Part shown: in pieces, positions 6,746 through 12,276 of the stretch
Numbering within the stretch: the first letter of the stretch is position 1
How the letters are laid out: each line of letters begins with the position of its first letter
Assembly: GCA_002310095.1 (NCBI GenBank)
Contig: DBYH01000015.1
Location: forward strand, 13,715 to 31,455
Origin: Firmicutes bacterium UBA1191
GTDB lineage: Bacteria > Bacillota > Clostridia > Peptostreptococcales > Anaerovoracaceae
Length of the DNA stretch: 17,741 nucleotides
Direction: 5' to 3'
Made by a program: the position numbers and the translations under genes
Notes under the pieces: model-generated
The model's database searches: none
Seen by the model: the letters and a program-made list of their open reading frames with translations, nothing else
What the model was told of the DNA's origin: nothing

Positions 6746-6790
6746 TTGTCGTACCGTACATCGCCGCGACTGCGGATCATGGTACGACAA
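6746..6790. promoter_or_regulatory. 10-bp perfect inverted repeat in the XRE leader (candidate operator)
   Basis: TTGTCGTACC (6746-6755) and GGTACGACAA (6781-6790) are exact inverted repeats separated by 25 bp. The left arm continues into CGTACA, so TGTCGTACCGTACA is itself partly symmetric. The element starts at the predicted transcription start, a usual place for a repressor site, and lies between the divergent genes. It could bind the adjacent XRE protein (autoregulation) or form an RNA stem in the leader. Either role is inferred. Confidence 0.55.
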
Positions 6791-6821
6791 TACCGCACAA
6801 AATACGTAAACGAGGTGAATC

Positions 6822-7352
6822 ATGGCAGGCAAAGGCAACCCGGCTAAGGCCGCGGAAAACAGGTATAAAACAAAGCGCAGGGAAATGGGCTGGTCCAGAG
6901 AGGCCGCGGCCTACGAACTCCACATGTCCGACGACAAGCTGGAGCGCATAGAGAACGGCAAGCAGCTCCCTTCCGCGAAGGATGTTCTGGACATGTCCGA
7001 CGCGTACAACTCGCCGGAACTGTGCAACTATTTCTGCAATAAAGACTGCGAGATCGGCCGTCACTACGTCCCTGAAGTTCCCGATTCGGAGCTCCCGGAC
7101 ATAATCCTCCGCCTGCTGAGTTCCGTCAACGACTTCAGCGATATGGAAAAGCAGCTGATCCGCATTACTGCCGACGGAATAATCGAGCCGGACGAGATTC
7201 CGGATCTGGTAAAAGTTCAGCACACACTGGAACAGCTCTCGATTATGATCGAAGCCCTCCAGCTCCGCATAGAGAAAAAGATAGACGAGGGTGAAATAGA
7301 AGAATCCGCCTATAAGGCGGAGTTCGAAAAACTGGGTAAACTCTTCTGGTGA
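6822..7352 (+). CDS. XRE-type HTH regulator with Cys linker and helical C-terminus
   Basis: A 176-residue protein. The HTH lies at about 14-65 (NRYKTKRREMGWSREAAAYEL, HMSDDKLERIENGKQLPSA), which matches the Cro/CI-like fold with the ERIENGK turn. It is followed by LCNYFCNKDCEIG with Cys at 68, 72 and 76. A CNxxCPIG-like segment after an XRE domain occurs in a family of small clostridial regulators, known here only from memory. The C-terminal half (about 88-175) is a long amphipathic helical region, probably for oligomerisation. The start ATG 6822 has GAGGTG five bases upstream. The gene is divergent from the XpaC-TelA operon and is the obvious candidate regulator of it and of itself. The ligand is unknown; the cysteines could sense metal or redox state. 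It converges on the C-S lyase gene, 21 nt away. Confidence 0.85.
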   Translation: MAGKGNPAKAAENRYKTKRREMGWSREAAAYELHMSDDKLERIENGKQLPSAKDVLDMSDAYNSPELCNYFCNKDCEIGRHYVPEVPDSELPDIILRLLSSVNDFSDMEKQLIRITADGIIEPDEIPDLVKVQHTLEQLSIMIEALQLRIEKKIDEGEIEESAYKAEFEKLGKLFW

Positions 7353-7354
7353 AA

Positions 7355-7366
7355 GCGCAAACGCGC
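7355..7366. terminator. Weak hairpin between two convergent genes
   Basis: GCGC, a 4-nt AAAC loop, then GCGC lies between the stop of the XRE gene and the stop of the C-S lyase gene. On the minus strand it is followed by TTTC. The stem is only four pairs and the tail is poor, so termination here would be weak, but no better candidate lies in the 21-nt gap. Confidence 0.25.
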
Positions 7367-7373
7367 CTGTCAA

Positions 7374-8585
7374 TTAAACGAATACATATTCGCCCATTCT
7401 TCTGAAAGCCTCTTCGAGGCGGCTGCGAGGCGACGCCAGGTTCAGGCGGACGTGACACGGACCTTCAAACAGACGTCCGTCCTGCCAGCCGACACCCACT
7501 CGCCATCCCGCTTTGATGACTTCTTCAATGCTGCGCCCCTTTTCGGCGCAGTATTTTGTTAAGTCGAGAAACAGCATGTATGTTCCTTCGGCCATCGCGG
7601 TTTCGACGCCCGGGAAGTTCCTGTTTATACACTGATATGCCCACCGGGCGTTTCCTTCCAGAACCTGCAGGAGTTCCTTCGTCCACTCGCGACCCTCATC
7701 GCTGTAGGCGCCCACAAGGGCGTGCATGGACAGCACGTTCATCTCGTTGTAGTGAGTCCTCTCCCCGTGCTCGGTTATTATCTTGTTAAGCTCTTCGTTG
7801 TATATGATATGGTAGCTTCCGACCAGACCCGCCAGATTGAAGGTCTTGCTCGGAGCGTACGCCGCGGCTGTGTGCTCCCGCGCCCAGTCGTTCACGCACT
7901 GGAAAGGAATGTGCTCGTGTCCTTCGAATACCAGGTCCGCCCATATCTCATCGCTTAATACCGTTACGTTGTTGGCCTCGAAGACCTCCGCGGCCTTCTC
8001 AAGTTCAGGCAAAGTCCACACGCGGCCGCTCGGATTGTGAGGCGTGCAGAAGAAGACGACCCTGATGTCGTTTTCTTTTATCTTCCGGTCCATGTCCTCG
8101 TAGTCCATGCGCCATACGCCTTCATCATCGAGCACCAGCGGGCTGTAGACCGAACGCCTTCCGAGTCCTTCAATATCTGACTTGAATCCCACATATACAG
8201 GGCTGTGCAGCAGGATGCTGTCGCCCGGCTCTGTCAGTTCCTCGACGGCGCTGGAAAGAAAACCGTGGACGCCGTTTTCGTAGCCGATGTTTTCGACCTT
8301 CAGATCTTTATGATATTCGCCGGCCCTGCGCCAGTCGATGATGGACTGGTAGTACTCGTCCGAGTAGTCATAGTATCCAAAGAGAGGATGCTCCGCCCTC
8401 TCAATGATCTTCCTGGTTATGGCCGGGCAGGTCGCGAAGTTCATGTCTGCGACCCACAGCGGAATGAAGTCGAACCCTTCCTCCGGCAGCTCCGGTTCCA
8501 TGCCCCACTTGAACTTGCCCACGGAATCGTAGGCCGAAGCGTCCTTGCCTTTTCTGTCTATGATGCTGGTGAAATCGTATTTCAT
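7374..8585 (-). CDS. MalY/PatB-family PLP-dependent C-S lyase / aminotransferase
   Basis: A fold-type I PLP enzyme of 403 residues, the size of MalY/PatB proteins. These typically act as cystathionine beta-lyases (C-S lyases releasing pyruvate, ammonia and a thiol) and sometimes as aminotransferases. The start MKYDFTSIIDRKG and FIPLWVADMNFATCPAI (40-56) are the classic MalY opening. TPHNPSGRVW (181-190), SDEIWADL (211-218) and the PLP lysine K247 in APSKTFNLAGL follow, with the substrate-carboxylate arginine region VRLNLASPRSRLEEA near the end. ATG 8583-8585 is chosen because it forms an ATGA overlap with the GIY-YIG stop; an in-frame extension upstream reads into that gene. It is last in the nitrilase-GIY-YIG-lyase run. 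The exact substrate cannot be told from sequence. Confidence 0.9.
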   Translation of the reverse strand: MKYDFTSIIDRKGKDASAYDSVGKFKWGMEPELPEEGFDFIPLWVADMNFATCPAITRKIIERAEHPLFGYYDYSDEYYQSIIDWRRAGEYHKDLKVENIGYENGVHGFLSSAVEELTEPGDSILLHSPVYVGFKSDIEGLGRRSVYSPLVLDDEGVWRMDYEDMDRKIKENDIRVVFFCTPHNPSGRVWTLPELEKAAEVFEANNVTVLSDEIWADLVFEGHEHIPFQCVNDWAREHTAAAYAPSKTFNLAGLVGSYHIIYNEELNKIITEHGERTHYNEMNVLSMHALVGAYSDEGREWTKELLQVLEGNARWAYQCINRNFPGVETAMAEGTYMLFLDLTKYCAEKGRSIEEVIKAGWRVGVGWQDGRLFEGPCHVRLNLASPRSRLEEAFRRMGEYVFV

Positions 8586-8827
8586 TTGATAAGCTTCTCC
8601 TTGTCTTTGCGGCTCATGTGCTTGATCTGCCACTCGCGGCTCATGGCTTCCTGCTTCGTTTCAAAGGTCTCGACATGCACCAGTTCAACAGGCCGTCTCG
8701 CCCTGGTGTACTTGCCGCCGGTGCCGTCATTGTGGCTGGCCAGTCTCTTCTCCAGATCGTTAGTCCAGCCCGTATACAGGGTGCCGTCACTGCACCTCAG
8801 AATGTACGTGTAGTTCGCCGCTTTCAT
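8582..8827 (-). CDS. Small GIY-YIG nuclease-domain protein (UPF0213 / YhbQ-YazA type)
   Basis: An 81-residue single-domain protein of the UPF0213 group. It shows YTYILRCSDGTLYTGWTNDLEKRL with the two signature strands (YIL at 8-10, YTG at 18-20), the conserved Arg at 28, the family segment GGKYTRARRPVELVHVE, and the metal-binding Glu at 65 (SREWQIK). Family members such as E. coli YhbQ show nuclease activity in vitro, but their cellular role is not settled. The ATG at 8825-8827 shares one base with the nitrilase stop (TAATG), and its own TGA shares four bases with the lyase start (ATGA). Translation of the three genes is probably coupled. A GAGGA within the nitrilase's acidic-tail codons serves as a possible ribosome binding site. 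Confidence 0.92.
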   Translation of the reverse strand: MKAANYTYILRCSDGTLYTGWTNDLEKRLASHNDGTGGKYTRARRPVELVHVETFETKQEAMSREWQIKHMSRKDKEKLIK

Positions 8828-9789
8828 TAATCATCGTCCTCGTCTTCGCCATCATCATCGTCGTCATAGTCGTCGTCATAGACATCGAGACAAAGAACGT
8901 CCGGTCTGGCGTAATGACCGCAGACGTCGTGTTCCATCTTGCTCGCCGGAACCTCCTGCATGTCCAGTTCGGCGTAGATGATCTCCTCCTTATCCCACAC
9001 GCAGTCGCTGACGAGATGTCCGAACGGGTCGATCACACAGCTGCCGCCTCTGCAGGCGATGTCAGGAAGATAGTCCAGGTCCTTATACTCATTGAGGTCC
9101 TTTGGGTAGGAGCTCTTTCTGATGATCATGTTGCAGTTGATGAAGTAGCAGTGGCCTTCTATGGCTATGTGGCGGATGGTGTTCTGCCACTCCTCGTTGT
9201 CGTTGGTGTTCGGAGAAATGTAGAGTGATATACCCTTCTCGTATAGGGCCACCCTGGCCAAAGGCATGTAGCTCTCCCAGCAGATCAGATTGGCCATAGG
9301 TCCCCACGGCGTATCCATAACCGGGAAGTAATCCTTGTTGGCGTCTCCCCAGATCACTCTCTCGCTTCCCGTCGGCTTGAGCTTCCTGTGATTCAGAGCC
9401 TCGCCTTCGGGTGAAATCATCATGTTCGAATTATAGAGGGTACCGTTGACCTCATCTCGTTCGGAATAGCCGATGCTCACATAAACGCCTGCCGTCACGG
9501 CCGCGTCTATGATTCTGTCCATCTCGGGACTGTCCGCAAGCATGGAGTTGTCATGATACCGTTTCCAGTCTTCCCTTCCCGAGCTGCTCCTGCTTCCTGT
9601 TCTGAAGCCGAAGTTCATGCCGAATGGATACCCCGGTATGAAAAGCTCCGGGAAAACCACCAGTTCCGCGCCATTGTCAGCGCATTCTTTTATCAGTTTT
9701 ACCGCCTTGTCTACACAGGCGTCTTTGTCGAACATTACCGGCTCCGCCTGTACGACGGCGACCCTGCAGCTGTCATTCAGATTCTTCAT
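8827..9789 (-). CDS. Nitrilase-superfamily hydrolase with an acidic C-terminal tail
   Basis: A 320-residue carbon-nitrogen hydrolase. The catalytic triad is visible: Glu48 in FPELFIPGYPFG, Lys136 in HRKLKPTGSE and Cys170 in NLICWESYMPLAR. The CWExxxPLAR motif together with HRKLKPT and RHIAIEGHCYFINCN places it in the true nitrilase branch (nitrile to acid plus ammonia; cyanide hydratase and dihydratase enzymes share it) rather than with amidases. The substrate is unknown. The last 19 residues are almost all Asp or Glu with Tyr and Gly (DVYDDDYDDDDDGEDEDDD), an unusual extension encoded by GAY/GAR repeats. ATG 9787-9789 follows an AAAGGA site. It is the first gene of the overlapping three-gene run; nitrilase beside a C-S lyase hints at amino-acid-derived nitrogen or sulfur metabolism, which is inference. 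Confidence 0.92.
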   Translation of the reverse strand: MKNLNDSCRVAVVQAEPVMFDKDACVDKAVKLIKECADNGAELVVFPELFIPGYPFGMNFGFRTGSRSSSGREDWKRYHDNSMLADSPEMDRIIDAAVTAGVYVSIGYSERDEVNGTLYNSNMMISPEGEALNHRKLKPTGSERVIWGDANKDYFPVMDTPWGPMANLICWESYMPLARVALYEKGISLYISPNTNDNEEWQNTIRHIAIEGHCYFINCNMIIRKSSYPKDLNEYKDLDYLPDIACRGGSCVIDPFGHLVSDCVWDKEEIIYAELDMQEVPASKMEHDVCGHYARPDVLCLDVYDDDYDDDDDGEDEDDD

Positions 9790-9827
9790 ATTATTTTTCC
9801 TTTCCTGCCTATCGAATTACTGGTTAC

Positions 9828-9833
9828 ATTATA
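9828..9833 (-). promoter_or_regulatory. Likely -10 of the nitrilase operon
   Basis: The minus strand reads TATATTATATAATGT here, with TATAAT at 9828-9833. TTGTCT lies upstream at a 20-bp spacing, or 17 bp from an alternative TTATAT. The AT-rich block is the only plausible promoter before the nitrilase ATG, about 38 nt further on. Confidence 0.5.
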
Positions 9834-9905
9834 TAATATAAACCCAGTCGCTGAGACAAGTTTTTCTCTTTGAAGCAGCCACTCCATAAGGCACGCATTT
9901 TACTT

Positions 9906-9925
9906 CGACAAATCGGGATTTATCG
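9906..9925. repeat. Near-perfect palindrome in the nitrilase upstream region
   Basis: CGACAAATC (9906-9914) and GATTTATCG (9917-9925) are inverted repeats with one mismatch and a 2-bp centre. The symmetry suits a dimeric regulator. It lies about 75 bp upstream of the proposed nitrilase -10, so an activator site is possible. The rest of 9834-10020 holds a second structure (9966-10008) and no convincing gene. Confidence 0.35.
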
Positions 9926-9965
9926 AGGAAATTATTATAAAAGGGAAGCGAATTATCAAGGGTTT

Positions 9966-10008
9966 CGGCAAACACTTTTGTTGTAACCCAACAAATCCCG
10001 GTTTGCCG
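9966..10008. repeat. Nested stem-loop, 43 nt
   Basis: The outer arms CGGCAAAC (9966-9973) and GTTTGCCG (10001-10008) are exact complements. The inner arms TTGTTG (9978-9983) and CAACAA (9989-9994) are also exact, around a TAACC loop. The two helices are separated by an internal loop of 4 and 6 nt. No U-run follows on either strand, so it is not a simple terminator. It lies between the tRNA-Leu terminator and the nitrilase promoter. Confidence 0.5.
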
Positions 10009-10025
10009 GCGTGGCTCAATAATAA

Positions 10026-10055
10026 AAACCTCTTTCCATAATAGAAAAGAGGTTT
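10026..10055 (-). terminator. Rho-independent terminator of tRNA-Leu
   Basis: AAACCTCTTT (10026-10035) and AAAGAGGTTT (10046-10055) form a perfect 10-bp stem with a 10-nt loop. On the minus strand it is followed by TTATT and begins five bases after the tRNA CCA end. Confidence 0.88.
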
Positions 10056-10059
10056 GTTC

Positions 10060-10142
10060 TGGTGCGCCCGACAGGACTTGAACCTGCATGCTCTCGCACT
10101 GGAACCTAAATCCAGCGTGTCTGCCAATTCCACCACAGGCGC
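10060..10142 (-). tRNA. tRNA-Leu (anticodon UAG), CCA encoded
   Basis: The minus strand begins GCGCCTGTGG and folds as a class II tRNA. The acceptor stem is GCGCCTG with CGGGCGC. The anticodon arm is CTGGA / TTTAGGT / TCCAG with anticodon TAG, which reads CUA/CUG-type leucine codons. A variable arm of about 12 nt follows, then the T-arm GCAGG-TTCAAGT-CCTGT, discriminator A and an encoded CCA. The gene has its own promoter upstream and terminator downstream, so it is transcribed separately from dinB. Confidence 0.96.
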
Positions 10143-10166
10143 GTGTTTTGGCCGCGCGGCCCCGTT

Positions 10167-10196
10167 ATTATAGCACAGAAGTCCAAAGCATGTCAG
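10167..10196 (-). promoter_or_regulatory. tRNA-Leu promoter overlapping the dinB stop
   Basis: The minus strand reads CTGACA (10191-10196), an 18-bp spacer, then TATAAT (10167-10172), with an extended -10 TG. The -35 box contains the dinB TGA. The stretch after the -10 contains the GC palindrome GGCCGCGCGGCC (10150-10161). A GC-rich start region is typical of stringently controlled stable-RNA promoters. Confidence 0.75.
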
Positions 10197-11440
10197 CGTT
10201 TGCGTACTTTGATGTCGGAGTTCAGCATTCCTCCGCGCTTTATTATGTCCGCGCCGAACTTCTCTCTCAGAGCGTCGACCGCCTTGTCGGCATTGTGCTC
10301 CCTCTCGTCGGCCTTTTCGCTCTCGCCGAAGAGGGACATCTGCTGCTGTCCGTCCCTGTCCAGCTGAGTCATGGCCAGGCCGATCAGCCTCAGATTCGTC
10401 TTGCCGTCCCATAGCTGCCTGAATAGTTCCCTCGCCGTCTCATAGGTCTTCGTCGTGCCGTCAGTCGGCGCATCAAGCATCCGCTGGTGGGAGTGCTTCT
10501 TCATGTCGTTTCCGCGGATGGTAATCGAGATACATGAGGCCTTGACCCCATCGCGCCTGACGCGGGCACTCACATTATCAGCCAGATGCAAAAGCACCTT
10601 TTCGCCCTGCTCCCAAGTCGTGATGTTGTCGTCAAAAGTGATCTCGTTGCTGTATCCCTTCGGCGCATCCGCTTCAGCCGTTACAGGTGAATCGTCGATA
10701 CCGTTGGCGTAGTTCCAGAGCTGGCTGCCCATCTTGTTGCCGAGGATGGCTCTGATCGACAGCTGGTCTGCCTTTGCGAGATCTCCGATGGTATCTATGT
10801 GAAGCTTCGTCAGCTTGTCCGCCGACGCCTTGCCGCAGAGGAACAGTTCCCCAACAGGCAAAGGCCACATCTTCGCTTTTATTTCATCCGGGAAAAGTGT
10901 GTGCACTTTGTCCGGCTTCTCGAAATCGCTGGCCATTTTGGCGAGCAGCTTGTTTGATGAGATGCCCACGTTGACCGTGAAGCCGAGCTCGTTTTTTATC
11001 CTGTCTTTGATGTCGTGGGCCGCCTTCACCGGATCCGGATACATGCGCCCCATGCCGGTCATGTCAAGGAAGCACTCGTCGATGGAGAATTCCTCGACAA
11101 CCGGCGTGTACTCTCTGAGAATAGTCTTGAATGCCCGCGACATCTCCGAGTACAGAGCGAAATCCGAAGGGGCGATCACAAGTCCCGGGCACTTGCGGAC
11201 TGCAGCCGAGACAGGCTCGCCCGTCGCGATGCCGTACTTCTTCGCAGGCACAGACTTGGCCAGGACTATGGATGTGCGCCTGTTCGGGTCGCCGCCGATT
11301 ATTGACGGAATGTCCCGCAGATCGGGCTCTGCCGCAGCGCCGGTTCCATCATCTCCGCGCATCTCCGCGTCCCGCCTGCGCCGCACCGCCTCCCAGGACA
11401 GGAAAGCGCTGTTAACATCTATGTGAAATATCGTTCTCAT
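10193..11440 (-). CDS. dinB: Y-family DNA polymerase (DinB / Pol IV type)
   Basis: A translesion DNA polymerase of 415 residues. It opens MRTIFHIDVNSAFLSWEA with the first metal Asp at 8 and Phe13 at the steric-gate position. DLRDIPSIIGGD and VLAKSVPAKKYGI (fingers) follow, with the catalytic pair SIDECFLD at Asp121/Glu122. The helix-hairpin-helix region GKASADKLTKLHIDTIGDLAK, a little-finger domain, and a beta-clamp binding motif QMSLF near the C-terminus complete it. HIDVNSAFLSW replaces the textbook DxNxFYASVE and belongs to a Firmicutes subgroup. A short insert (MRGDDGTGAAAEPD, about 27-40) enlarges the early region. ATG 11438-11440 makes an ATGA overlap with the EFR1 stop; an in-frame ATG two codons earlier is possible. 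No SOS box is seen before it, so expression is probably tied to the upstream genes. Confidence 0.94.
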   Translation of the reverse strand: MRTIFHIDVNSAFLSWEAVRRRRDAEMRGDDGTGAAAEPDLRDIPSIIGGDPNRRTSIVLAKSVPAKKYGIATGEPVSAAVRKCPGLVIAPSDFALYSEMSRAFKTILREYTPVVEEFSIDECFLDMTGMGRMYPDPVKAAHDIKDRIKNELGFTVNVGISSNKLLAKMASDFEKPDKVHTLFPDEIKAKMWPLPVGELFLCGKASADKLTKLHIDTIGDLAKADQLSIRAILGNKMGSQLWNYANGIDDSPVTAEADAPKGYSNEITFDDNITTWEQGEKVLLHLADNVSARVRRDGVKASCISITIRGNDMKKHSHQRMLDAPTDGTTKTYETARELFRQLWDGKTNLRLIGLAMTQLDRDGQQQMSLFGESEKADEREHNADKAVDALREKFGADIIKRGGMLNSDIKVRKR

Positions 11441-12267
11441 ATCCATACCGTGTTCGGCTTCTCCTCCGCGAAATTCGCCTCCAGCATTTCTTTGTGGGAG
11501 AGGAAGTCCGGGTCGTCGAAATACTTGGCTCCCATAGGGCATCGTGCAACGCAGGCCTGGCACTTGATGCAGATTCCCGGCACATTCGTCACGTCTTCCG
11601 GATCGATAGACCCCATTGAGCAGACACGCGCGCAGGTTCCGCACCTGACGCACTTATCCACGTCAGTAAGCGGCTTCGCTTTTAGGAACACTGCCGGTTC
11701 GCCGTCCATGCGCTTCGGTCTGTAGTAGGGTCCCGGAGGAGTGTTGCCGTCAACTGTCAGGTCCGCGAAGTCTTCCGCGCTGCCGGCTGCTTCAACGGCT
11801 TTCCACAACCCGATCGCTATTGCCTTTGCGTCTTCAATGTCCTGCGTCTTCGGCCGTCCCGCCGAGAGATTCGTCGCGAATGCGTGCTGAGTGACAAAAG
11901 CAGCCGCGGCCGCAGGCCTGAATCCTGTGTTCTTCTGCTCGTATACGAGCTCCGCTATGCCGTCGTCGAAGGCGCGGTTGCCGAAACAAACGAACGGCAG
12001 CGACAGAGTGCCGTTGCCTTTGAGGTTCTCCTGCACGAAGGGCAGGATCTTGTTTGGCAGCCTGCCCGCGTAGACAGGAAGACCTATGATCAGAAGGTCG
12101 TCTGGCCCGAACTCATACGTTTTTTCGCGGGCTTCGGGGCGTGTGAAATCGAGGGTCTCCGCCTGAAGACCGGCCGCTTCAGCAACAGCGCGGGCCATTG
12201 CCTTTGCAAGTTTTTCCGTATTGCCCGTCGGGCTGAAATAAGCCGCGACCACCCGTCTGATCTTCAT
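11437..12267 (-). CDS. EFR1-type flavodoxin-ferredoxin fusion protein
   Basis: A 276-residue fusion of an FMN-binding flavodoxin-like domain (about 1-165, phosphate loop SPTGNT at 12-17, GLPVYAGRLPNK at 62-73) and two [4Fe-4S] ferredoxin motifs. These are CVRCGTCARVC (Cys 206, 209, 212, 216) and CIKCQACVARC (Cys 233, 236, 239, 243). The Cys spacing is canonical and both clusters look intact. This EFR1-like family is common in clostridia as an electron-transfer protein, but specific partners are mostly unknown. ATG 12265-12267 follows AGGAG placed across the stop of the decarboxylase gene, nine bases away, and the stop overlaps dinB. It is the middle gene of a coupled gad-EFR1-dinB run, a combination with no obvious pathway. 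Confidence 0.94.
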   Translation of the reverse strand: MKIRRVVAAYFSPTGNTEKLAKAMARAVAEAAGLQAETLDFTRPEAREKTYEFGPDDLLIIGLPVYAGRLPNKILPFVQENLKGNGTLSLPFVCFGNRAFDDGIAELVYEQKNTGFRPAAAAAFVTQHAFATNLSAGRPKTQDIEDAKAIAIGLWKAVEAAGSAEDFADLTVDGNTPPGPYYRPKRMDGEPAVFLKAKPLTDVDKCVRCGTCARVCSMGSIDPEDVTNVPGICIKCQACVARCPMGAKYFDDPDFLSHKEMLEANFAEEKPNTVWI

Positions 12268-12276
12268 ATTGCTCTC

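Noticed and set aside
8586..8633. Sixteen-residue N-terminal extension of the C-S lyase
   Set aside because: It overlaps the GIY-YIG gene and lacks similarity to MalY starts; the ATGA junction supports ATG 8583-8585.
9829..10089. 86-codon minus frame running from tRNA-Leu to the nitrilase promoter
   Set aside because: It begins inside the tRNA and crosses a terminator and a nested stem-loop; no ribosome binding site and no recognisable domain.
11441..11653. N-terminal extension of the DinB frame
   Set aside because: It lies wholly inside the EFR1 gene in another frame; the ATGA overlap and the MRTIFHID motif fix the start at 11440.
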